A stretch of DNA of 64,000 nucleotides from Desulfosporosinus acididurans (GCF_001029285.1 NZ_LDZY01000009.1:1-64000); one strand, 5' to 3'; positions 53,629-63,036 are shown, counted from the first letter of the stretch. The notes: generated by a model not told the origin, from the sequence alone. Made by a program: numbers and translations.

Positions 53629-55521
53629 ATGCCAATGAACTTTGAAACGGTAGAAGTAACAACCGACCTTCTCATCATCGGAGGCGGAATGGGAGCCTGC
53701 GGTGCAGCTGTAGAAGCAGCTTACTGGGGCAAAAAACACGGACTTAAAGTAACCTTAGTTGATAAAGCATCAATGCCGCGTTCCGGTGCTGTCGGAATGG
53801 GATTGTCCGCAATCAACCTTTATGTTGGACTTGCTGAAGGCAGAAATACAGTCCAAGACTATGTTCGCTATGTTAAAGGCGATATGATGGGAATTGCCCG
53901 TGATGACTTGGTCGCTAACATCGCTCGTCACGTAGACAGCTCCGTGCATATGTTTGAAAAATGGGGCCTTCCTTTATGGAAAGATGAAGAAGGCAACTAT
54001 GTGCACGAAGGTAAATGGCAACTGATGATCAGCGGTGAATCTTATAAAGTAATCGTAGCTGAAGCTGCTAAGAATGCTTTAGGCGAAGAAAACATTTATG
54101 AGAGAGTCTTCATCACCGAGCCGCTGTTAAAAGACGGCAAATGCGTAGGAGCCGTAGGTTTCAGTGTACGTGAGAATAAATTCTATGTCTTCAAAGCAAA
54201 AGCTACCTTGTGTGCAATGGGTGGAACCGTTGGTGTCTTCAAACCGAAATCCACAGGTGAAGGTGCCGGACGTTCATGGTATCCTCCATTCTCCACTGGA
54301 TCATCTGCTTACTTCACCATGAAGGCTGGAGCAGAGATGAGCAGCCAAGAAGTACGTTTCGTACCGATTCGTTTCAAAGACGCTTATGGACCAGTAGGAG
54401 CATGGTTCTTACTCTTTAAATCCCGTGCAACCAATGCTATGGGCGAAAACTATATGGAAACCCGTGCCGATGAATTGAAGAAGTTCGGTGTCTACGGTTC
54501 CATTAAACCGATTCCTGCAAACCTGCGTAACCATCTCGGCTTATTAGACGTCCAAGAAGGTAAAGGACCTCTCTTCATGCGCACAGAAGAAGCTATTGCC
54601 AATCTGGCTAAAGCGTATGAAGGAGACGAAAAAGCCTTCAAGAAGAAAATGAAATCCTTAGAAAATGAAGCTTGGGAAGACTTCCTCGATATGACGATTG
54701 CCCAAGCCTTATTATGGGCTGCAACCAACGTACAACCGGAAGAAAGATCTTCTGAAATCGCGGCAGCAGAGCCTTACTTCATCAGTTCACACTCCGGTTC
54801 ATCAGGAGCATGGATCTCTGGTCCGGAAGACCTTTCCGCTGGAAGCGATTACTTCTGGGGTTATGCTAACATGACCACCGTACCTGGACTCTTTGCTGCA
54901 GGTGACGCTTCAGGAAACTGCCCGCACAAATTTTCTTCAGGAACACACGCTGAAGGACGTATTGCAGGGAAATCTGCCTGCAAATATATCTTAGAGAACA
55001 ATACGCTTCTCGAAGTAGAACCTTCAGTAGTCGAAGAAATGAAAGCTATCACCTACAAGCCACTGGAAATCTATGAGCAATACAGCGGCTTCAGCACCGA
55101 TCCACAAGTCAACCCGAACTATATTCTTCCGAAACAATTTATGTTCCGTTTACAAAAATTGATGGACGAGTATGTCGGAGGAGCCAACGTATACTTCTGC
55201 ATGAACAGTGCATCCTTAGAAAGAGCAGCGGAACTCTTCGAGTTCCTGAAAGAAGACTCGGAAAAACTGGCTGCTAAAGATATTTATGAATTGCTGAGAG
55301 TCTGGGAAAACAAACACAGAATGTGGCAAGCTGAATCCCACCTTAGAGCAGTAACCTTCCGTGATGAAACTCGTTGGCCTGGATATTATATCAGAACAGA
55401 CAAACCAGTAATTGACGAAGAGAACTGGCATTGTTTCGTTAATATGAAATGGGATCCACAAACCAAAGAATGGTCAGTCTTCAAACGTCCTGTCATCGAT
55501 ATGTTCGACGTTAAATTCTAA
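53629..55521 (+). CDS. aprA: APS reductase alpha subunit, copy 1
   Basis: FAD subunit of 630 residues that reduces APS to sulfite and AMP. The FAD site is LLIIGGGMGACGAAVEAAYW; further typical regions are SYKVIVAEAAK, GWFLL-type GAWFLLFKSRATNA and AAGDASGNCPHKFSSGTHAEGR. Length is as usual for Gram-positive sulfate reducers. GGGAGG lies before the start. A long gap with repeats follows; the expected qmo genes come only after a YlbF-family gene. Confidence 0.95.
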   Translation: MPMNFETVEVTTDLLIIGGGMGACGAAVEAAYWGKKHGLKVTLVDKASMPRSGAVGMGLSAINLYVGLAEGRNTVQDYVRYVKGDMMGIARDDLVANIARHVDSSVHMFEKWGLPLWKDEEGNYVHEGKWQLMISGESYKVIVAEAAKNALGEENIYERVFITEPLLKDGKCVGAVGFSVRENKFYVFKAKATLCAMGGTVGVFKPKSTGEGAGRSWYPPFSTGSSAYFTMKAGAEMSSQEVRFVPIRFKDAYGPVGAWFLLFKSRATNAMGENYMETRADELKKFGVYGSIKPIPANLRNHLGLLDVQEGKGPLFMRTEEAIANLAKAYEGDEKAFKKKMKSLENEAWEDFLDMTIAQALLWAATNVQPEERSSEIAAAEPYFISSHSGSSGAWISGPEDLSAGSDYFWGYANMTTVPGLFAAGDASGNCPHKFSSGTHAEGRIAGKSACKYILENNTLLEVEPSVVEEMKAITYKPLEIYEQYSGFSTDPQVNPNYILPKQFMFRLQKLMDEYVGGANVYFCMNSASLERAAELFEFLKEDSEKLAAKDIYELLRVWENKHRMWQAESHLRAVTFRDETRWPGYYIRTDKPVIDEENWHCFVNMKWDPQTKEWSVFKRPVIDMFDVKF

Positions 55522-55571
55522 GGAAAATTTAAAATTATTTTTTGAAGATTAGCCTGAGATTAAACATTGAA

Positions 55572-55687
55572 CTCGCTTACGCTAAAGCTGAACATCGAGA
55601 CTTCGGTGGGGGACTCCACCCCCACCGAAGCATAGTACGGGGGACCCACTCCCACTTATAGAAGTGGGAGTCTTACAATTGGATAAA
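55572..55687 (+). repeat. Near-complete copy B of the dispersed palindromic repeat
   Basis: From CTCGCTTACGCTAAAGCTGA through GACTTCGGTGGGGG / CCCCCACCGAAG to CTCCCACTTATAGAAGTGG and TCTTACAATTGGATAAA, this copy closely matches copy A at 25189-25311. It lies in the 554-base gap after aprA copy 1. Confidence 0.65.
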
Positions 55688-55705
55688 CAGAAGAAGTAAA
55701 CTGAA

Positions 55706-55809
55706 GACGTAAACTAGAACGACGCAAACTTAAGTCTAAAGACGTAAACTAGAACGACGCAAACTCAAGTCTAAAGACGAAACTAGAGTGACGGGAACTT
55801 GAATCTAAA
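55706..55809. repeat. Tandem repeat of three 35/35/34-bp units
   Basis: Units begin GACGTAAACTAGAACGACG and end in AAGTCTAAA. Units 1 (55706-55740) and 2 (55741-55775) differ at one base; unit 3 (55776-55809) has several changes and lacks one base. Each junction makes GTCTAAAGAC, a small inverted repeat. It follows copy B of the dispersed repeat directly. Confidence 0.8.
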
Positions 55810-56075
55810 GATTTAAACTTAGAAAATGAGTTGTTTTACAGGGTAGTCAATAAGGATTCTTCGTATTACAATAGGATTAACTAGCAGATCGGGGGTGAGT
55901 ACAATTTTCTGGGAAGTCAGAAAACATGTACTCATCCCCAGATTAAATATCGTAAGTATGCTTAGTAACAAATTAAGGTATATTTACGATGTTTAGCTCA
56001 GGATTCATTCCTCTGCTATCATCACACTAATAGTCATTTCAAAGATCTTGAAACGAACGAAGGAGGACTTTAAAA

Positions 56076-56420
56076 ATGGATCAAAAATATGAAGAAATCA
56101 TCGAAAAATGTCTTAATCTTGGGAAGCTAATAGCAGATACCCCTGTATATCAAGAATTCAAAAAAGCGGAGTACAATCTAATGCATAATCCGGAGGCACG
56201 TAAACTTGTAGAAGATTTACAAACATTGAAAAAAGAGCATTATCTCAAAAAGATGGCTGGAACTGAGATTTCGAAAGAAGACGAAGAAAAAATGAAGGAA
56301 TTGGAAAACGTCTGCTTATCAAATAATCAAGTTTATGCTTCCAACAATGCCAATAATAATTTTCAAAAGCTAATGGAGACAATATCTGGTAAAATTAGAG
56401 AAGGAATTCAAAGTATTTAA
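56076..56420 (+). CDS. YlbF/YmcA-family protein
   Basis: Helical protein of 114 residues (YEEIIEKCLNLGKLIADTPVYQEFKKAE, NPEARKLVEDLQ) that matches the YlbF/YmcA family. In Bacillus such proteins form a complex with YaaT that works with RNase Y and carries Fe-S clusters. Two cysteines (Cys12 and the one in ENVCLSNN) are present. It stands alone between aprA copy 1 and qmo copy 2. AGGAGG lies before the start. Its role here is unknown. Confidence 0.75.
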   Translation: MDQKYEEIIEKCLNLGKLIADTPVYQEFKKAEYNLMHNPEARKLVEDLQTLKKEHYLKKMAGTEISKEDEEKMKELENVCLSNNQVYASNNANNNFQKLMETISGKIREGIQSI

Positions 56421-56514
56421 AAATAATTTTGACAATTGTTTTTGCTTTTGACTTTGTTAATACATTATTATTATGGCTAGATAGTCTTTTGTTTTGGAAT
56501 ATCTTTACTCCTTT

Positions 56515-56560
56515 CACTAAATCTTTACTTGTCCTTTTGAGCAAGCAGTAAGATTTAGTG
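56515..56560. other. Long hairpin after the YlbF-family gene
   Basis: CACTAAATCTTTACT pairs with AGTAAGATTTAGTG with one bulged T, and CTTG/CAAG may extend it inward. No T-run follows. The rest of the gap 56421-56912 is AT-rich and holds the promoter of qmo copy 2. Confidence 0.45.
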
Positions 56561-56751
56561 AGGGGATGTCTACCATAAAAGTATTTGTTGCGTTAATTAG
56601 TGCAAAATAGTTCAATATCCTAATCAATGGTTAGTGTTTTGGCTGCTTTTAAGGTGCTATTATGGACCAAAGTAGGGTTTGGATTACGCTATTTACAAAT
56701 GATTCAAAAGGATCAATAGTTTGGCTATATAAGATATTAATCGTATTCATA

Positions 56752-56780
56752 TTGACGTATTATGACTTCAGTGCTAATCT
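56752..56780 (+). promoter_or_regulatory. Promoter of qmo copy 2
   Basis: TTGACG (56752-56757), 17-base spacer, TAATCT (56775-56780), with the TTCAGTGCTAATCT segment shared with the copy 1 promoter. The leader would be only about 125 bases and lacks the hairpins of copy 1. Confidence 0.65.
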
Positions 56781-56912
56781 AATTTGTGAGAAAATTAATT
56801 AAGTCGAGTTATTTTAATATACTTAGTCGAAATTTTTTTTAATATAGTTTGTGTAATTTGTTACGATTTAAATAATAAAGTCTTGCTTTTAAGGAAGAAA
56901 AGAGGTAAAAGG

Positions 56913-58160
56913 ATGGCTTATAAGAGTATTCTGGTGGTTGGAGGGGGAATCAGCGGACTTACCGCCGCTGTAGAAGCTTCCGAAGCAGGAAGTGAGGTCT
57001 ATCTGGTCGAAGAGAAATCTTATCTCGGTGGCCGAGTAGCCCAGATGAACCAGTATTTTCCTAAGTTATGCCCTCCGAACTGCGGATTAGAGATTAACTT
57101 CCGCAGAATAAAACAGAATCCGAGGATCAAGTTTTTCACATTGTCAGAGATCGAATCCATTGAAGGAGAAGAAGGAGATTTCACCGTTACGGTAACCGCG
57201 AAACCGCGTTATGTAAATCAGAACTGCACGGCATGCGGGAAATGCACGGAGGTATGTCCGGCAGAGAGGTCCAACGAGTTCAACTATGGCATGGATAAAA
57301 CGAAAGCAATTTATAGAGCCCATGCTTTTGCGTTTCCAATGAAGTACGTTCTTGACCGGGAAGCATGCCTGGGAGCAGAATGTGGGAAGTGTGTCAGCGT
57401 TTGTGAGTACGGTGCTATTGAACTGGATATGGAACCGAAAAGTTTCAAACTCAATGTAGGTTCCATCGTTTGGGCAACAGGCTGGGAGCCGTATGATGCC
57501 ACGAAGATCTCCTATTACGGCTATGGCCGACATCAAAATGTGCTAACGAACGTTATGCTGGAGCGCATGGCTGCACATAACGGACCAACCGGCGGAAAAA
57601 TTGTCCGGCCATCTGACGGCAAAGAAGTAAAGACGATCGCCTTCGTACAATGCGCGGGATCACGGGATGAAAATCATCTGGCGTATTGTTCCGGCATTTG
57701 CTGCATGGCCTCATTAAAACAAGCAACATACGTCTTAAAACAAGCTCCGGATGCTAAGGTATCGATGTTTTACATTGATGTACGGGCGATGGGGAAATAT
57801 GAAGACTTTTATAACAACGTTAAAGATAAGATCAACCTCATTAAAGGCAAAGTTGGGGAGATCTCGGAAGATGCCGAGACAAAAGATCTGATCGTCCAAG
57901 TGGAGAATCAAGAGACCGGAGAAATCATGAGAGAACGAGTGGACATGGTGGTCTTGGCCACAGGGATGGTGCCGTCCACAGCAGGATCAAAAGTACCGGC
58001 TGGTATAGTGTATGATGAGGATGGATTTATTGCTTCTGAAACAGGGAAACCGGGGATATACGGCGCAGGAAGCGTGAAGAAACCCTTGGATGTAGCCTCA
58101 TCGGCAAAAGATGCTACAGCTGCAGCACTAAAAGCTCTACAATCTACGGTGAGGAGGTAG
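56913..58160 (+). CDS. qmoA: QmoA-like HdrA-family flavoprotein, copy 2
   Basis: Same 415-residue protein as at 44062; no amino-acid difference seen. The ribosome site GAGGT is shared, but the sequence before it (AAGGAAGAAAAG) is unique to this copy, so translation strength might differ. It is preceded by a short leader and followed 4 bases later by qmoB. Confidence 0.92.
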   Translation: MAYKSILVVGGGISGLTAAVEASEAGSEVYLVEEKSYLGGRVAQMNQYFPKLCPPNCGLEINFRRIKQNPRIKFFTLSEIESIEGEEGDFTVTVTAKPRYVNQNCTACGKCTEVCPAERSNEFNYGMDKTKAIYRAHAFAFPMKYVLDREACLGAECGKCVSVCEYGAIELDMEPKSFKLNVGSIVWATGWEPYDATKISYYGYGRHQNVLTNVMLERMAAHNGPTGGKIVRPSDGKEVKTIAFVQCAGSRDENHLAYCSGICCMASLKQATYVLKQAPDAKVSMFYIDVRAMGKYEDFYNNVKDKINLIKGKVGEISEDAETKDLIVQVENQETGEIMRERVDMVVLATGMVPSTAGSKVPAGIVYDEDGFIASETGKPGIYGAGSVKKPLDVASSAKDATAAALKALQSTVRR

Positions 58161-58164
58161 CTCA

Positions 58165-60381
58165 ATGGATAAAAAGACAGGGGTATATATCTGCAGCGGC
58201 TGTGGAATTGGAGACGCCTTAGACATAGCAGCTTTGTCCAAGGTTGCCACCAAAGAAAGTAAAGTACCCGTATGTAAGACCCACGCATTTTTGTGCGGAG
58301 CAGAAGGCGTGGCGCAAATTAAAAGTGACATCGAAAACGAAGGGGTAAACACGGTGGTCATCGCCGGATGTTCCTCACGCGTAAATTATGATGTCTTTGA
58401 CTTTGGACCTTCAGTTATCTTGGAACGTGCCAATATACGGGAGCAAGTCATTTGGTGTCATCCGGCAGAGGATGAAGACACGCAAATGATGGCAGAAGAC
58501 AACCTGCGGATGAGTCTGGCCAAAGCAGGACATATTGAAATTCCCGAAGGATACCATGGTGAAAACATGGTTAAGACCATTCTCGTCGTAGGCGGCGGAC
58601 TGACAGGGATCACGGCAGCAATTGAAGGAGCAAAAGCCGGGTACAAGACGGTTCTCGTGGAGAAGAGTCCGGTGCTGGGCGGCTGGATGAACAATCTGTT
58701 CAAACAAGCCCCCTTAAAAGCTCCCTACAGCGATCCGGAAGAGGTAGACATCGCAGTTCGGATCCAAGAAGTAGAAGCCAATCCGGATGTCACAGTCTAT
58801 ACAAGTGCAGAAATTAAAGAGATCGCCGGGGCGCCTGGAATGTTTGATGTCAAGATCGAACAGAATGGCCAGGAAATTAATGAACGAATCGGGTCAGTTG
58901 TGCTGGCCACCGGTGCCGTACCCTATGACGCATCGAAATTAGAGCACTTGGGCTATGGCAAATATGCTAACGTCATAACCAGTCAAGCCTTCGAAGAACT
59001 GGCGAAGAACGGAAAGATCGTACGCCCGGGAGACGGCAAAGAAGTACAAAGCATCGCCTTCCTGCAATGTGCAGGGTCACGGGATGCTGAGCACCTGCCG
59101 TATTGCTCGTCTGTATGTTGTGTAGAATCCTTGAAACAAGCAACCTACCTGAAAGAGCAAAACCCAGAAGCCGCGATCTACGTTTTCCATAAAGATATCC
59201 GAACTCCCGGACAATATGAAAAGCTGTACAAACGGGTTCAGAAAGATGGAGCCGTTTTCGTACGAGGCGATGTGACGGGGATCACAGAAGACGACGATAA
59301 GAACCTGCTCATCGAAGCAGCCGACGTTCTCACCGGCGCAACCATTGGAACAGAAGGTGTAGACTTAGTTGTCTTAGCCACAGGGATGGTACCGACGACA
59401 GCGTTCGGAGAAAGCTTAGACGCGAAGAGCGAAAACGAAGAAAAAGAAGAGAAACCACAAGGTGACACGATTATACGGTCGAACCTCTTAAACCTGGCGT
59501 ATCGCCAAGGACCAGAGATGCCGACATTAAAATATGGATTTTCGGATTCCCACTTTGTATGTTTCCCATATGAAACACGACGAACAGGGATTTATGCAGC
59601 AGGAAGTGTAAGAGCACCGATGGATGCGCTGTCAAGCATCGAAGATGCGACAGGAGCAGCCATGAAAGCCATCCAATGCATAGAATTGAGCGAACTCGGT
59701 TCTGCAGTGCATCCCAGAGTGGGGGATCTGTCCTTCCCGAGTTTTGCGATGCAGCGTTGTACGCAATGTAAACGTTGTACCGTGGAATGTCCGTTCGGAG
59801 CGATCAACGAAGATGATAAATTCAATCCGCTGCCGAATCCAACCCGTTGCCGACGGTGCGGAATCTGTATGGGAGCCTGCCCGGAACGGATCATATCCTT
59901 CAAAAACTACTCCGTGCCGATGATCGGCAACATGATCAAAGCCATCGAAGTTCCGGAAGAGGATGAAGAAAAACCAAGAATTGTGGTATTTGCCTGTGAA
60001 AATGATGCCATACCGTGCTTAGACATGGCGGGAATCAATCGCCTAAGTTACAACGCTTGGGTACGGGTGATACCGGTAAGATGCTTAGGTTCCATGAGCC
60101 TGGTGTGGATCGCGGATACGTTATCCAAAGGAATTGATGGCATACTTCTCCTCGGATGTAAGCATGGTGATGATTACCAATGCCACTTCATCAAAGGAAG
60201 TGAATTGGCAGAAACCCGACTCTCCAAAGTGGCAGAAACGTTAGACCGATTGTCCTTAGAGTCGGAACGCGTACGGATGGAACAAGTATCCATTATGGAT
60301 TACGATCAAATACCAGGAATTTTGGACGGCTTTGCCGAGAGACTAGAAGAACTGGGTCCTAACCCCTATAAAGGGTTCTAA
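58165..60381 (+). CDS. qmoB: QmoB-like HdrA/MvhD fusion, copy 2
   Basis: Same 738-residue protein as at 45314, without visible change. See that entry for domains. Here the cluster leads directly to sat and aprBA copy 2, which restores the usual neighbourhood of sulfate-activation genes. Confidence 0.92.
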   Translation: MDKKTGVYICSGCGIGDALDIAALSKVATKESKVPVCKTHAFLCGAEGVAQIKSDIENEGVNTVVIAGCSSRVNYDVFDFGPSVILERANIREQVIWCHPAEDEDTQMMAEDNLRMSLAKAGHIEIPEGYHGENMVKTILVVGGGLTGITAAIEGAKAGYKTVLVEKSPVLGGWMNNLFKQAPLKAPYSDPEEVDIAVRIQEVEANPDVTVYTSAEIKEIAGAPGMFDVKIEQNGQEINERIGSVVLATGAVPYDASKLEHLGYGKYANVITSQAFEELAKNGKIVRPGDGKEVQSIAFLQCAGSRDAEHLPYCSSVCCVESLKQATYLKEQNPEAAIYVFHKDIRTPGQYEKLYKRVQKDGAVFVRGDVTGITEDDDKNLLIEAADVLTGATIGTEGVDLVVLATGMVPTTAFGESLDAKSENEEKEEKPQGDTIIRSNLLNLAYRQGPEMPTLKYGFSDSHFVCFPYETRRTGIYAAGSVRAPMDALSSIEDATGAAMKAIQCIELSELGSAVHPRVGDLSFPSFAMQRCTQCKRCTVECPFGAINEDDKFNPLPNPTRCRRCGICMGACPERIISFKNYSVPMIGNMIKAIEVPEEDEEKPRIVVFACENDAIPCLDMAGINRLSYNAWVRVIPVRCLGSMSLVWIADTLSKGIDGILLLGCKHGDDYQCHFIKGSELAETRLSKVAETLDRLSLESERVRMEQVSIMDYDQIPGILDGFAERLEELGPNPYKGF

Positions 60382-60408
60382 GTCCTTGAATAGCAAAGGA
60401 GCATTAGT

Positions 60409-61578
60409 ATGGAAGAAATAAAAAGTGTATCTCTGGAGATGAAAGATTATATTGTTTCTTCAGGGGCGGAGACGCTCAGCTGGTGTATGCAATGCGGACT
60501 CTGCACCAACCTTTGTCCTTGGCGGTTAGTCCCCGGAGAAGTAAGCGAAGCATTTAACATTCGGAAAATGCAGCGCTTGGGACAATTGGGATTAGAAGGA
60601 TTTGAAGACGAAGAAATATTGTTTGCCTGCGCAACCTGCGGGATGTGCCAATCTAATTGCCCGCGAAAAGTTGAGATCATCAACAATGTACGGTCAATGC
60701 GAAACACGACAGTAGGTGCAGGATTTTTGCCGGCGCACCTGCGGCCGATTGCCGGAAGCATTCATGCTAACGGAAATCCATGGTCAGGAGAGAAAGAAAA
60801 GCGTGCGGAATGGCAAGAAGGATTGGATATACCGGCCTTTAGTGAGGATACAGAATACTTGCTGTATGTTTGCTGCACGTCCTGCTACGATACCCGAAGC
60901 AAAAAGATTGCCAAAAGCATCGTAAGCTTGTTAAAAGAAGCAGGGGTAAGCTTTGGAGTATTGACGGCGGAAGAAAACTGTTGTGGAGAGACAATCCGCA
61001 AACTGGGCGATGAGGAATTGTTCCAAAAGTTAGCGGAGTCCAATATAAAGTTGTTTAACAGTAAAGGGGTCAAAAAGATCATAACGACATCGCCGCACTG
61101 CCTATATGCCTTTAAGAAGGATTATCCAGACTACGGCGGCGAGTATGAAGTCGTGCATTATTCAGAAGTGCTAAGTAAGCTGATGAAAGAAGGAAAATTA
61201 ACCTTCAAGGGAGAAGTAGGGAAGAAAGTAACATTCCATGATCCCTGTTACTTAGGACGACATAATGAAGTGTACGATGCTCCACGTGAACTAATCCAAG
61301 CGATCCCAGGAGTAGAATTCGTGGAACTGGAGAGAAACAAGAGCAAAAGCCTCTGCTGTGCAGGCGGAGGAGGAAGAGTCTGGGCAGAAGTGCCAATGGG
61401 CCAGCGCTTTGGAGAACTGAGAATAACCGATGCGGTGGAAAAACAGGCTGATGTCTTGGTAACAGCGTGTCCCTATTGCATCCTGATGCTTGACGATGCC
61501 TGCGCAGGACTGGAAAAGAATGATGTCTTGGAAGTTATGGAAATGTCCGAACTCCTTTGTTCAGCTAGCAAGCCTTAA
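60409..61578 (+). CDS. Soluble HdrC-HdrB-like protein in the qmo cluster, copy 2
   Basis: Same 389-residue protein as at 47558. The repeat ends 15 bases after its stop codon. With sat about 200 bases downstream, qmo copy 2, sat and aprBA copy 2 may be read in one transcript. Confidence 0.88.
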   Translation: MEEIKSVSLEMKDYIVSSGAETLSWCMQCGLCTNLCPWRLVPGEVSEAFNIRKMQRLGQLGLEGFEDEEILFACATCGMCQSNCPRKVEIINNVRSMRNTTVGAGFLPAHLRPIAGSIHANGNPWSGEKEKRAEWQEGLDIPAFSEDTEYLLYVCCTSCYDTRSKKIAKSIVSLLKEAGVSFGVLTAEENCCGETIRKLGDEELFQKLAESNIKLFNSKGVKKIITTSPHCLYAFKKDYPDYGGEYEVVHYSEVLSKLMKEGKLTFKGEVGKKVTFHDPCYLGRHNEVYDAPRELIQAIPGVEFVELERNKSKSLCCAGGGGRVWAEVPMGQRFGELRITDAVEKQADVLVTACPYCILMLDDACAGLEKNDVLEVMEMSELLCSASKP

Positions 61579-61689
61579 TATCTCGTAGGTGATTAAGAGT
61601 TGATGAAAGTCTACCGGATAATGGGTTCAGCTTAGTGATATTGTCTAGACGATAATATTCGAGGGGGGGGATGCCGGTAATCCTTCGAA

Positions 61690-61704
61690 GCTGTCATCGA
61701 CAGC
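61690..61704. other. Small hairpin in the sat leader
   Basis: GCTGTC-atc-GACAGC, followed by AAAATTT, about 80 bases before the sat start. An imperfect palindrome around GTCTAGAC lies near 61646. Either could be part of a regulatory leader; no known riboswitch pattern was recognised. Confidence 0.35.
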
Positions 61705-61784
61705 AAAATTTGTGGACTCTGGCGAATACAAAACACACGAATTCGTAGGCTCTAATGAAGAAAATAGATAGAGGAGGACTAATG

Positions 61785-62957
61785 ATGTCAAAGTTAGTAC
61801 AACCCCATGGCGGGAAATTAACACCAGTATTACTTCCAGAAACACAACGTGCTGAGGCCCTTGCCAAAGCTAAAACATTACCTGTAATTCGTATGACATC
61901 CAGAGAAACATCTGACGTTTTGATGATTGGCATGGGTGCTTTCAGCCCGTTAACTGGATTTATGGATAAAGCTAATTATGAAAGTGTTGTTGAAACCAAA
62001 CACTTAACCAATGGCTTAGCATGGCCTCTTCCTATTACTCTTTCAGTTACCAAAGAACAAGCTGGTTCACTGAAAATTGGTCAAGAAGTTGCTTTAGTCG
62101 ATGATGAAACTGATACTTATGTTGGTATCTTAACCGTCGGCGATATGTATGAGTATAACAAAACAAAAGAATGCAAAGCAGTTTTCTTCACTGATGATCC
62201 TGAGCATAATGGTGTTCAAAAAGTTATGGCTCAAGGAGATGTCAATGTTGGTGGTTCGATCATTACCTTCAGTCAATTAGGCTATGCCTCCAAATATGGT
62301 GACTATTATGCTACTCCTGAACAAACCAGAAAAATCTTCGACGAAAAAGGCTGGGCAACTGTTGCAGCTTTCCAAACCCGTAACCCATTGCATCGTTCGC
62401 ATGAATTCCTCTGCAAAATGGGTAATGAAGTTTGTGATGGACTCTTCATTCATCCAATCGTAGGAAAACTGAAAGCTGGAGATATTCCTGCTGAAGTTCG
62501 TTTAGAGTGCTACGAAGTTCTCTTAAAGAACTATTTTAATCCTAAAAATGTTGTAATGAAAGTTTATCCGATGGAAATGCGTTATGCAGGACCTAGCGAA
62601 GCAATTCTCCACGCTATCTTCCGTCAAAACTTCGGCTGCAGCCATATCTTAATTGGCCGTGACCATGCTGGTGTTGGCGACTACTATACCGCATATCAAG
62701 CTCAAGAAATTTTTGACCAATTCAAACCTGGTGAAATTCTCTGTCAACCACTCAAAGTAACAGCTGCTATGTACTGCAATAAGTGTGAAGGCATGACTAC
62801 AGAAAAAACTTGCCCACACGGAAAAGAAGATCATCTCAAAATTAGCGGTACTAAACTGAGAGCTATGTTAGGCGCAGGAGAAGTACCACCCAGTAACTTC
62901 AGTCGTCCAGAAGTTCTGCAAATCTTACTCAAATATTACGGCTCATTAAATAAGTAA
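61785..62957 (+). CDS. sat: Sulfate adenylyltransferase (ATP sulfurylase)
   Basis: Homo-oligomeric ATP sulfurylase of about 390 residues that makes APS and pyrophosphate from sulfate and ATP. QTRNPLHRSHEFLCK and GRDHAGVGDYYTAYQAQEIFD are the ATP/sulfate site; a Cys cluster CNKCEGMTTEKTCPHG marks the metal-binding type found in sulfate reducers. ATG at 61785 has GAGGAGG 7 bases before; ATG at 61782 is a close alternative. It precedes aprBA copy 2 by 79 bases, so they are likely one operon. Confidence 0.95.
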   Translation: MSKLVQPHGGKLTPVLLPETQRAEALAKAKTLPVIRMTSRETSDVLMIGMGAFSPLTGFMDKANYESVVETKHLTNGLAWPLPITLSVTKEQAGSLKIGQEVALVDDETDTYVGILTVGDMYEYNKTKECKAVFFTDDPEHNGVQKVMAQGDVNVGGSIITFSQLGYASKYGDYYATPEQTRKIFDEKGWATVAAFQTRNPLHRSHEFLCKMGNEVCDGLFIHPIVGKLKAGDIPAEVRLECYEVLLKNYFNPKNVVMKVYPMEMRYAGPSEAILHAIFRQNFGCSHILIGRDHAGVGDYYTAYQAQEIFDQFKPGEILCQPLKVTAAMYCNKCEGMTTEKTCPHGKEDHLKISGTKLRAMLGAGEVPPSNFSRPEVLQILLKYYGSLNK

Positions 62958-63036
62958 AACTTTGGTTTGTAAATTAAACAAGAGAGTAATTCTTACGTTT
63001 AATTTCAAAAATATAAGAATGATGGAGGTTTAACAA

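Larger units (their letters stand above)
56902..61593 (+). repeat. 4.69-kb direct repeat, copy 2
   Basis: Same block as 44051-48742. After the shared CTCGTAGGTGAT the sequences part completely: copy 1 leads into etfBA, copy 2 into sat. The distance between copies (start to start) is 12851 bases. Confidence 0.9.

Noticed and set aside
55706-55809. Possible CRISPR array
   Set aside because: Units are contiguous with no unique spacers, and no cas genes are near.
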